A stretch of DNA of 64,000 bases from Gluconacetobacter asukensis (GTDB lineage Bacteria; Pseudomonadota; Alphaproteobacteria; Acetobacterales; Acetobacteraceae), in NCBI RefSeq assembly GCF_014174375.1, contig NZ_JABEQE010000001.1, positions 372,001 through 436,000 of the forward strand, written 5' to 3'. This document shows, piece by piece, positions 45,578 to 53,421 of this stretch (position 1 is the stretch's first letter; each line of letters starts with the position of its first letter). The notes beneath the pieces were generated by a model that was not told the DNA's origin, did not search any database, and saw nothing but the letters and a program-made list of their open reading frames with translations. The position numbers and the translations under genes were made by a program.

Positions 45578-46695
45578 CAATCCAGCGTTTCCCGATAGAA
45601 GCGCACGGCGACCGCGACCGTGCAGAGCGTGAACAGCACGATCGGCCACAGGTCGGGCAGGATCTCCGCCAGCCCGTTTCCCTTCAGCAGCACCCCGCGC
45701 ACGATGCGCATGGCGTGGGTCGTCGGCATCCCTTCGCCGATCACGCGCGCCCAGCGCGGCATGCCCTGGAATGGAAAGACGAAGCCCGACAGCAGCATAA
45801 ACGGCAGCATGGTGAACTGCGCCATCTGCTGCGCCTGCATCTGGTTGGCCGCCAGCGTGGAATAGGTGATCCCCAAGGCCAGGTTGCTGGCGATGAACAC
45901 CCCCAGCACCCCGAACAGCAGAAGGATCGACCCATGCACCGGCAGATGCAGCAGCAGCACCGCGATCAGCAGGATGACCAGCACCTGCAGGTAGCCGATG
46001 CCGATATAGGGCGCGATCTTCGCCAGCATGACCTCGACCGGGCGCACCGGCATGGCCAGCAGGTTCTCCATCGTCCCGCGCTCACGCGTGATGGCCAGCG
46101 TGGTCAGCATCAGCGTCGACATCATCAGCACGACACAGATCAGCCCGGGCACCACGTTCAGCACCGTCAACTGCTCGGGGTTGTAGCGGGTATGCACCAC
46201 GAAGCGGAATGGCACCGGCAACGCCATGCCCCGCCTTGCCGGCGGCAGGTCGCGCGCCAACACGTCGCCCAGGCCGGACAGCGCGGCGGTGGCATAGCCC
46301 ACCGCCGTCGGGTCGGTGCCGTCGGTATCGACCAGGACTGACGGCGCCTCGCCCCGGTCCACCGCACGGTCGAAGCCCGGCGGGAAGTCGACGACGAACA
46401 GCAGCCGTCCTTCCGCGATACCCGCCTCCGCCTCGGCTTCCGACCGGACAAGGCGGGTCCGGTAATAGCCGGTATTGCGCAGCGCGGCGACGATGGTGCG
46501 CTCGTAACGCGACGGCTCCGCCATCAACACCCCGGTCGGCAGATCGTGCGGGTTGGAATTGATGGCGTAGCCGAAGATCAGCAACTGCATCACCGGCAGC
46601 GCGATGATCAGCCGCAGGGTCATCGGGTCGCGCCGCACCTGCAGCCATTCCTTGCGCAGCAGCGCGCGCAGGCGGCGGGCGGACAGCATGCCCAT
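45577..46695 (-). CDS. ABC-2 type transporter permease (YhhJ/YbhS-like)
   Basis: ATG 46695 overlaps the ATPase stop; product 372 residues. One N-terminal helix (MTLRLIIALPVMQLLIFGYAINSNPHDLP), a periplasmic domain of about 130 residues, then five helices including VVPGLICVVLMMSTLMLTTLAITRERGTMENLLAMPVRPVEVMLAKIAPYIGIGYLQV, the ABC-2 signature. This is the drug-exporter ABC-2 type, like YhhJ and YbhR/S. Only one permease gene is present, so a homodimer with the ATPase is expected. Confidence 0.95.
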   Translation of the reverse strand: MGMLSARRLRALLRKEWLQVRRDPMTLRLIIALPVMQLLIFGYAINSNPHDLPTGVLMAEPSRYERTIVAALRNTGYYRTRLVRSEAEAEAGIAEGRLLFVVDFPPGFDRAVDRGEAPSVLVDTDGTDPTAVGYATAALSGLGDVLARDLPPARRGMALPVPFRFVVHTRYNPEQLTVLNVVPGLICVVLMMSTLMLTTLAITRERGTMENLLAMPVRPVEVMLAKIAPYIGIGYLQVLVILLIAVLLLHLPVHGSILLLFGVLGVFIASNLALGITYSTLAANQMQAQQMAQFTMLPFMLLSGFVFPFQGMPRWARVIGEGMPTTHAMRIVRGVLLKGNGLAEILPDLWPIVLFTLCTVAVAVRFYRETLD

Positions 46696-47618
46696 CACCC
46701 GTCCTCCTGTCCCAGCAGATGGATGAACACATCCTCCAGCCGGGGCGGCACCTCCTGCCATGCCAGCCCGCCCCCCTGCGCACGAATGGCCTCCTCCAGC
46801 CGCGCGCGGTCCATCCCCGCGACATGCAGCGCCCGGCCGAAGACGGTCGCGGCCTCGACCCCGGGCGCCTCGCGCAGCCGCCGCACCGCGTCCTCGACCC
46901 CGTCGCCCGTGCCCTCGAACGTCACCAGCCCGACACGGGCCAGCAACTCCCCGGCGCTGCCCTGGACGACGATGCGCCCGCCGGCCAGGTAGACCACGCG
47001 CGCGCAGCGTTCCGCCTCATCCATGTAATGGGTGGACACCAGCACCGTCAGGCCGCCGCCGGCCATGTCGTGGATCAGGTCCCAGAACGCGCGCCGCGCC
47101 CGCGCATCCACCCCCGCCGTCGGTTCGTCCAGCAGCAGCAGCGCCGGCCGGTGCAGCACGCAGGCCGTCAGCGCCAGCCGCTGCTTCCAGCCGCCCGACA
47201 ACTGGCCGGCCAACTGGCTGGCCCGGCCGCGCAGCTCCATGCGGTCCAGCATGGCATCGACCGCGCCGCGCGGGTCCGACAGTTCATAGATCCCGGCGAC
47301 AAGCTCCAGGTTCTCCCGCACCGTCAGGTCCTCATACAGGCTGAAGCGCTGCGTCATGTAGCCGACTTGCCGGCGGATGCGCGGCGCATCGCGGATGATG
47401 TCCAGCCCCAGGCAGGTCCCGCGCCCCGCATCGGGCACCAGCAGCCCGCACAACATGCGAATGGTCGTGGTCTTGCCGCTGCCATTCGCGCCCAGAAAGC
47501 CGCAGATCTCGCCCCGTGCCACGCGCAGGCTCAGCCCGTCGACCACGCGCAGCGTCCCAAAATCCTTGCGAAGGTCGTGGACGTCTATGACGTAATCCTC
47601 GGGCTTCGGGCCGTTCAT
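46695..47618 (-). CDS. ABC transporter ATP-binding protein of exporter operon
   Basis: ATG 47618 overlaps the HlyD stop; 307 residues. Walker A is GANGSGKTT, Q-loop VGYMTQRFSLYEDLTV, signature QLSGGWKQRLAL (LSGGW rather than LSGGQ), Walker B LLLLDEPTAGVD and the switch His in VLVSTHYMDEAERC. The C-terminal ~80 residues form the regulatory tail typical of drug-exporting ABC-2 ATPases. Only a single nucleotide-binding domain is present, unlike the double-domain RbbA or YbhF. Confidence 0.96.
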   Translation of the reverse strand: MNGPKPEDYVIDVHDLRKDFGTLRVVDGLSLRVARGEICGFLGANGSGKTTTIRMLCGLLVPDAGRGTCLGLDIIRDAPRIRRQVGYMTQRFSLYEDLTVRENLELVAGIYELSDPRGAVDAMLDRMELRGRASQLAGQLSGGWKQRLALTACVLHRPALLLLDEPTAGVDARARRAFWDLIHDMAGGGLTVLVSTHYMDEAERCARVVYLAGGRIVVQGSAGELLARVGLVTFEGTGDGVEDAVRRLREAPGVEAATVFGRALHVAGMDRARLEEAIRAQGGGLAWQEVPPRLEDVFIHLLGQEDG

Positions 47619-48622
47619 CGCACGTTCCCCCGCCTGGTGGCCCACGGCGGACTGACCGTCACCGGCTGGCCCGGATTGAGCATCCCCACCTGGCCGGTGC
47701 GCGGCCGCGCCTGGACCATATAGACCAACTTGGCCCGGCTCTGGTCGCTGTAGATCAGCGGCGGTGTGTATTCGGCATGCGGCGCGATAAAATCCACATA
47801 CCCCTCCAGCCCGGACGGGCAGCCATCACAAGCCAGTCCCACCCAGTCACCCAGATGAATGCGCGCCAGCATGCCCTCCGGCACGAACAGGCGGATCACG
47901 ATATGACCCGGCGGCAGGAGCGAGATGACCGGCGTGCCGGCGTCCAGCACTTCGCCCGGCCAGGCCATGATATCGGCGATGACGCCGGTATCGGGCGCCA
48001 CGACATGGCGCTGCGACAATCGCCAGTCCATGATCGCAAGGGCCGCGCGCGCCGCCGCCGCCGTCGCCGCCTGGGCGAAGATCTGCTCCGTTCGGCCGCT
48101 GGGAGCGCGTGCCTGCTCCAGCGCGGCGCGCAGCCCCGCGACGCGGGCCTCGGCCGAGCGCCAGGCGGCGCGGGCGGCGTCACGCGCCTGCATCGTCGCG
48201 GCGCCAACCGGGGCCGCCGCCTCCAGCCGGCGCAGGTCGGCCCGCGCGCGGTCACGCGTCGCCTCGGCGTCCGCCAGGTTCGACGCCGCTTGGCGGATTT
48301 CGGTCTCGCGGGCAGGGCCTTGCAGGTTTGCCAACTGGCGCGCGCTTTCCTCGGCCTGGCGCGCTGCCTGGTCACGCGCGGCGCGCTCGGCCACGTCGTC
48401 CTGGTCGAACAGCGCCTGCCCCGCCCGCACCTGATCGCCGCGCATCACATGCAGCCCGGTCAGCAGCCCGGCCTGCGTCGGACCGATCCTTACGAAATCC
48501 GCATCGACATACCCCTGCAACGTCATCGGCACCGCATGCCACGACAGCCCCCACCACAGGACCGCCGCCAGCAACAGCACGACCCCGGCCACGCCGGCCC
48601 GGCGGAGGCCCACCCGCGTCAC
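47615..48622 (-). CDS. HlyD-family periplasmic adaptor (YhiI-like, GTG start)
   Basis: First gene of the four-gene operon; GTG 48622 starts MTRVGLRRAGVAGVVLLLAAVLWWGLSW, one membrane helix. 335 residues: first lipoyl half (QGYVDADFVRIGPTQAGLLTGLHVMRGDQVRAGQALFDQD), an Ala/Arg-rich coiled coil (about 75-200), second lipoyl half (RHVVAPDTGVIADIMAWPGEVLDAGTPVISLLP) and a beta-barrel. It resembles YhiI/YbhG adaptors of ABC-2 exporters. All four genes overlap by a few bases, so they are translationally coupled. Confidence 0.94.
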   Translation of the reverse strand: MTRVGLRRAGVAGVVLLLAAVLWWGLSWHAVPMTLQGYVDADFVRIGPTQAGLLTGLHVMRGDQVRAGQALFDQDDVAERAARDQAARQAEESARQLANLQGPARETEIRQAASNLADAEATRDRARADLRRLEAAAPVGAATMQARDAARAAWRSAEARVAGLRAALEQARAPSGRTEQIFAQAATAAAARAALAIMDWRLSQRHVVAPDTGVIADIMAWPGEVLDAGTPVISLLPPGHIVIRLFVPEGMLARIHLGDWVGLACDGCPSGLEGYVDFIAPHAEYTPPLIYSDQSRAKLVYMVQARPRTGQVGMLNPGQPVTVSPPWATRRGNVR

Positions 48623-48939
48623 CGTGCTTCCAGCGCCTCGACCATCGCCCGACCCTTCGCATATGCCGCACGCCGCGATAACGGCACACCGGGCGCCGCG
48701 TCGCGCGCCTCAGCTGAATTTTATTGGGGGCAGGAGGATTATTTCGGACGCTCACGCTGAACGCATCGATCCATGTCCGTCTTACAGAACGCGAACTGGC
48801 GCATTGCATGTCCGGATCAAGGAGGGGCAGCCGTCAGGAGTGCGCGCGCCGTAACCTTTCCCTGGCCGCCGACCTCCGAAGATCATGCCCGAAACCGCTC
48901 TGGTTCCAGCACGTTCAAGTCTGTCAAAGGAACGATGTC
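48623..48939. other. Divergent intergenic region, exporter operon / HPF gene
   Basis: No gene supported; the frame of the HPF gene stays open leftward to 48724 but lacks family similarity. It must hold promoters for the leftward exporter operon and the rightward HPF gene; I could not define their elements. Confidence 0.4.
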
Positions 48940-49509
48940 ATGACCATTCCCGTGCTGATTACGTTCAGGAATATGGCGCCCTCATCGACGCTGGAAGCCA
49001 GAATCCGCGAAAAGGCTTCACTTCTGACGCGGTTCGAGCACGATATCCAGCGATGCCACGTGACGGTCGAGATCCCCCACCGGCACCATCGTCAGGGCCA
49101 GCTCTATCGTGTGAAACTGGTCATCACCGTGCCAGGAGGCGACATCGTCGTCGGGCGCGAAGGGTCGCAGGATCATGCACATGAAGATGCCCATGTCGCC
49201 GTGCGGGATGCGTTCGACGCTGCCATCCGGCAGTTGGAAGACCATGTCCGCATCCGCGGAACCCAGGTCAAGCACCACGAGCCCCTCTGGCTGGAAGGCC
49301 ACGTTGCCCGGTTCGTCGCCGAGGCGGATCACGGCTTTATTACGACGCATGACGGGCGAGAGGTCTATTTCCATCGCCATAGCGTGGCCGACGACGGGTT
49401 TGATCGCCTGCAGGTCGGCAGTCCGGTACACCTGGTCGTGAGCGAAGGCGTAAACGGCGCCCAGGCCAGCATCGTGCGTGTGGGCGGAAAATCCGATCCA
49501 TCGTCCTGA
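48940..49509 (+). CDS. Ribosome hibernation factor (HPF/RaiA) fused to a cold-shock domain
   Basis: ATG 48940 has AAAGGA 8 bases upstream; 189 residues. Residues 1 to about 110 form an S30AE/HPF domain: PVLITFRNMAPSSTLEARIREKASLLTRFEHDIQRCHVTVEIPHRHHRQGQLYRVKLVITVPGGDIVVGRE ... AHEDAHVAVRDAFDAAIRQLEDHV. Residues about 125-185 are a cold-shock-like OB fold: EGHVARFVAEADHGFITTHDGREVYFHRHSVADDGFDRLQVGSPVHLVVSEGVNGAQASIVR, with GHGF/I and FH motifs matching RNP1/RNP2 positions. The long dimerising tail of long HPF is replaced by this RNA-binding domain. It likely binds 30S subunits under stress. Confidence 0.9.
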   Translation: MTIPVLITFRNMAPSSTLEARIREKASLLTRFEHDIQRCHVTVEIPHRHHRQGQLYRVKLVITVPGGDIVVGREGSQDHAHEDAHVAVRDAFDAAIRQLEDHVRIRGTQVKHHEPLWLEGHVARFVAEADHGFITTHDGREVYFHRHSVADDGFDRLQVGSPVHLVVSEGVNGAQASIVRVGGKSDPSS

Positions 49510-49592
49510 ATACGGGAGGCCGCCCAGAGCCGCCGGCACACGCACGCTTTCCATCCCGGCTATCATCATAACCGGGATGGATTCAGGCGCCT

Positions 49593-51095
49593 TTACGAAC
49601 AGGCTTTCGCAACCTCACGCAGCACAGCCCGCACATCACCATCCGTCAGGCGCCGCAGCATGTCCGCAATGGCCGCCACCTGCCCGTCATGATCCGGCAG
49701 AGGCGGCCCGAACACTTCCTCCATTGCCAGAAACGCTTCCGCCTGCGCCCGATGATCGTCCCGCGCATCGGCGCAGATCTGCCGCAGCACATCCGCGCGC
49801 GGGTCCGTCAGGCCGATTTCCAGGGCTTCCTGCTCATGCAGCGCAAACCAGCGGATCCAGCACGCAATCAGCAGCACGGCCCCCGTCACCGGGCGACCGG
49901 CCTCCAGATTCTCGCGCATCGGCGCAATCACCCGCGCGGCCATCTTCGCCGACCCGTTGCGCCCGATCCGCTCCACATCATGCGCAATGCCCGGATTGCG
50001 GAACCGCGTCATCAGCCCGGCGGCATAGGAATCCAGATCCTCGTCCGACAGATCGACCCCGGCCGACTGCTCATGGCGCATGAAATGCGTGGCAATCGCC
50101 CCCAGCGCCGGATCGGTCGCAGCCTCGGCCACCGTCGGCAGGTCCGCCAGCCCCCCGGCATAGGCCAGGATCATGTGCGTGCCGTTGAGCATCTGCAATT
50201 TCGCCCGTTCGAACACGCTGACATCGCGCACGAAACGGGTGCCCGGATGCGCCTCCCAGAACGGCCGCTCACCGTCGAAATTCTGGATGATCCACTGAAA
50301 CCACGGCTCGGCCGAAACCGGGATCGTATCTTCCACACCCCCCAGCAGAAGCCGCGCATCGTCCAGATCCGCCTCCTGAAACGGCGGCGTAATCCGGTCG
50401 ACCATCGTATTGGGAAAGACCACATGCGCGCCGATCCACGCCGACAGCGCATCGTCGCCACGCAGCGATGCGTAATCCATCACCACCTGCCGCAGCGTAT
50501 CGCCATTCTCGGCCACATTGTCGCAACTCAGCACCACGGGCGGCACGCCCCCGCGCTGCCGCACCAGATCGAGCCCCGCCACGAGGATGCCGGGCGCGGT
50601 CCGGGGAAACGGCCGCTCCAGATCCTCGCGAATGGCGGCGGATTCCGGGTCCAGCCGCCCTTCGGCGGTGATATGATAGCCGCTGGCCGTCACCGTCAGC
50701 GTCACCACCCTGATCAGCGGATCGGCAATCCGGCCGATCAGCGCCCCCGGATCGGCCCCGGCAAAAACAGCTTCGGAGATCGCCGCCATCACGGAGGCCA
50801 CCGTGCCGTCCGGCTCGCGGGTCAGCAGCGTGTAGCAATTCTCCTGCTCCCGCAATTGCTCGGCCAGCAGTGGCCGACGCATCGTCGCCGACACAATGCC
50901 CCAGCGCAGCCCGTCTTCCCCTGCGTGATGGATGGCCGCCTGCGTCGCCGCGACCTGATGCGCGCGATGGAAACTTCCGCATCCCAGATGCAAAAGCCCG
51001 GATTTCAACAGGGCCGGATCGAATTGCGGCCTGTAGACGCCAGCGGGCAGACTGGATAATGCGGAACGGCTCAATCGCAAAACATCAACCTCCAT
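49593..51095 (-). CDS. Mannitol dehydrogenase-family (mannitol/fructuronate) oxidoreductase
   Basis: ATG 51095 gives 500 residues, the family length. N-terminal Rossmann-like region LLHLGCGSFHRAHQVAATQAAIHHAG, the active-site stretch VLSCDNVAENGDTLRQVV and VVFPNTMVDRITPP, and the polyol dehydrogenase catalytic motif K-x-x-x-x-N-x-x-H in KLQMLNGTHMILAYAG. Members interconvert D-mannitol and D-fructose, D-arabinitol, or fructuronate and mannonate using NAD(P). The motif set does not separate these. Its 3' end is duplicated at 43832-44090. It diverges from glgX across an AT-rich promoter region. Confidence 0.95.
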   Translation of the reverse strand: MEVDVLRLSRSALSSLPAGVYRPQFDPALLKSGLLHLGCGSFHRAHQVAATQAAIHHAGEDGLRWGIVSATMRRPLLAEQLREQENCYTLLTREPDGTVASVMAAISEAVFAGADPGALIGRIADPLIRVVTLTVTASGYHITAEGRLDPESAAIREDLERPFPRTAPGILVAGLDLVRQRGGVPPVVLSCDNVAENGDTLRQVVMDYASLRGDDALSAWIGAHVVFPNTMVDRITPPFQEADLDDARLLLGGVEDTIPVSAEPWFQWIIQNFDGERPFWEAHPGTRFVRDVSVFERAKLQMLNGTHMILAYAGGLADLPTVAEAATDPALGAIATHFMRHEQSAGVDLSDEDLDSYAAGLMTRFRNPGIAHDVERIGRNGSAKMAARVIAPMRENLEAGRPVTGAVLLIACWIRWFALHEQEALEIGLTDPRADVLRQICADARDDHRAQAEAFLAMEEVFGPPLPDHDGQVAAIADMLRRLTDGDVRAVLREVAKACS

Positions 51096-51315
51096 AAGCT
51101 TTATTAGTAAAATCAATTAAACAGGAATTATCAGGAAAATTCAAGATTTTTCACACATTCAAAATAAACTCCAATATTTCCCTTTGTTTTAAAGGATCTT
51201 TCATCACGATATAACAACAGATGAAACCGGGAAAACGTTCTCATCCACCGCCGGATTTTCTCGCCTTCCCGCCCCGATCCCGCTAGGCTGCGCGCGAACC
51301 CCATCCGTGGCGAGC
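51096..51315. promoter_or_regulatory. AT-rich divergent promoter region, dehydrogenase / glgX
   Basis: About 220 bases, much richer in A+T than the flanks (51110-51230), with no gene. It must contain the promoters of both divergent carbohydrate genes. No clear palindromic operator was found by eye. Confidence 0.5.
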
Positions 51316-53394
51316 ATGGCCATGCCGAACGCGCCGTTGCCGGTCAGCAGGAGCTTCACCTCGGCCGACGGCGCGCCCTTCCCGCCCGGCGCCGTCTGGC
51401 TGCCCGAGGAGCAGGCGTTCAATTTCAGTCTCTTCTCGCGCAACGCCACCGCCATCACGCTGCTGCTCTATCGCGCGGACGACCTCTTCACCCCCTGCCT
51501 GCGCCTGCCCCTCCGCCTGCCGCACAACAAGACGGGCGACATGTGGCATGCCCGCGTACCGGCCGGGCAGGCCGGCGACGCCTGTTATTACGGCTATTCC
51601 GTCGCCGGCCCGCACCGGCCGGAAGAGGGGCTGCTGTTCGACGCCGAAAAACTGCTGCTCGACCCCTATGCGCGCGGCGTGTTCTTCCCGCCCGACTTCG
51701 ACCGCGCGGCGGCCTGCCGGCCGGGACCGACGGCAGGCCGCGCACCGCTGGGCGTCCTGCCCGATCGCACCGGCGCCAGCCCACCCGCCATCCAGCGCCC
51801 CCGCCGCCACGATCACGACCTCATCATCTACGAGCTTCACGTCCGCGCCTTCACCCGCCACCCCTCGTCCGGCATGGCCAAGGCGCAGCGCGGCAGCTAC
51901 GCCGCGCTGACGGCGCGCATCCCCTATCTCAAGGCGCTGGGGATAACGGCGGTGGAACTGATGCCGATCTTCCAGCGCGACCCGGTCTACGGCACGTTCT
52001 GGGGCTATATGCCGCTCAATTTCTTCTCGCCCCACGCTGGCTACGCCTCGGACGGCGCGGTCGATACGGCATGGCGCGAATTCCGCGCAATGGTCGCCGC
52101 CCTGCATGAAGCCGAAATCGAGGTCTTTCTCGATGTCGTCTACAACCATACCGCCGAGGACCATCCCGGCGGCCCGGTCTGGTCCTATCGCGGAATCGAC
52201 AATCCCAGCTATTATTCCAGCACACCCGGCACCCCGTTCCGCCCCACCAATCGCAGCGGCGGCGGCAACGACCTGGACGTGGCGGCGCCGGTGGTGCGGC
52301 AGCTCATCCTGTCCAGCGCCTGGTTCTGGATCGCGGAGATGGGCATCGACGGCCTGCGCTTCGACCTCGCCTCGATGTTCTCGGTCGACGAAAGCGGCCG
52401 CGTCAATCTCGCGGAACCGCCGATCATCACCGAACTGTCCACCGCATCCCAGCGGTGGCAGACGCGGCTGATCGCCGAACCCTGGGTCGGCGACGGCTCG
52501 CTGATGCAACTGGGCCGGGCCTTTCCGGGCCGGAGCTGGCGGCAATGGAACGCCCATTTCCGCGACGATATCCGCCGCTTCCTGCGCGGCGACGATGGCT
52601 GCGTGCCGGTGCTGATGACCCGCCTTTACGGCAGCACCGACCTGTTCCCCGACGACCGCGCCCATGCCGCGCGCCCCTATCAGAGCGTCAATTACATCGC
52701 CAGCCATGACGGGCTGACGCTGCGCGACCTGTTCTCGTTCGACAATCCGGGCCAGATCGCCGCCAATTGCGGCCATCAGGGCACCGAGGGCACGCCCGAA
52801 CAGGTCCTGGCCCTGCGCCGCCGCCAGACGCGCAACGCCTTCTGCCTGCTGATGCTGGCCAACGGCACGCCGATGTTCCAGGCGGGCGACGAATTCGGCC
52901 ACAGCCGGGGCGGCGACCCCAACCCCTATGACCGCGACGACGAAACCAACTGGCTCGACTGGCGCCTGACGGAAAACGAAAGCGCCCTGCTGCGTTTCGT
53001 ACGCATGCTGATCGCCTTTCGCACCGCCCACCCCTCGATCGCCCGCAGCGTCGGCTGGCGCGACGATGTCTCGTGGCACGGCGTCGATGGCGGCGACCCG
53101 GATCTGCGCCCGGTCTCGCGCAGCCTGGCCCTCTTCCTGCGGGGTGCGACGATGGAGGATGACGATCTCTATGTCTTCATCAACGGCTGGGACGACACGC
53201 TGCATTTCGCCCTGCCCGAGGCCGCACGGGGCGGCGCGCCATGGCGCAGCCTCATCGACACCGCCGCCGCCCCGCCCGCCGACATTCTCGCCGCCGAAAC
53301 GGCACCGCCGGTCGGCGACATGGCGCGCCTGCCCGCACAGGCCCGCTCGATCCGCGTCCTGCTGCGCGGGCGGCACGACACGATCACGGAATAG
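51316..53394 (+). CDS. glgX: Glycogen debranching enzyme GlgX (GH13)
   Basis: From ATG 51316 (GTG 51307 and ATG 51322 also possible) the protein has 692 residues. An N-terminal CBM48 domain (FPPGAVWLPEEQAFNFSLFSRNATAITLLLYR) is followed by the GH13 barrel: IIYELHVRAFTRHPSS, VFLDVVYNHT (region I), IDGLRFDLASMF (region II, nucleophile Asp), LIAEPW (region III, acid Glu) and NYIASHDGLTLRDL (region IV). GlgX trims alpha-1,6 branches from phosphorylase-limit glycogen. It is directly followed by glgP in the same direction, a matched degradation pair. Confidence 0.95.
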   Translation: MAMPNAPLPVSRSFTSADGAPFPPGAVWLPEEQAFNFSLFSRNATAITLLLYRADDLFTPCLRLPLRLPHNKTGDMWHARVPAGQAGDACYYGYSVAGPHRPEEGLLFDAEKLLLDPYARGVFFPPDFDRAAACRPGPTAGRAPLGVLPDRTGASPPAIQRPRRHDHDLIIYELHVRAFTRHPSSGMAKAQRGSYAALTARIPYLKALGITAVELMPIFQRDPVYGTFWGYMPLNFFSPHAGYASDGAVDTAWREFRAMVAALHEAEIEVFLDVVYNHTAEDHPGGPVWSYRGIDNPSYYSSTPGTPFRPTNRSGGGNDLDVAAPVVRQLILSSAWFWIAEMGIDGLRFDLASMFSVDESGRVNLAEPPIITELSTASQRWQTRLIAEPWVGDGSLMQLGRAFPGRSWRQWNAHFRDDIRRFLRGDDGCVPVLMTRLYGSTDLFPDDRAHAARPYQSVNYIASHDGLTLRDLFSFDNPGQIAANCGHQGTEGTPEQVLALRRRQTRNAFCLLMLANGTPMFQAGDEFGHSRGGDPNPYDRDDETNWLDWRLTENESALLRFVRMLIAFRTAHPSIARSVGWRDDVSWHGVDGGDPDLRPVSRSLALFLRGATMEDDDLYVFINGWDDTLHFALPEAARGGAPWRSLIDTAAAPPADILAAETAPPVGDMARLPAQARSIRVLLRGRHDTITE

Positions 53395-53421
53395 CAGGAA
53401 CCACAGCTACGGAGAGGTGAC

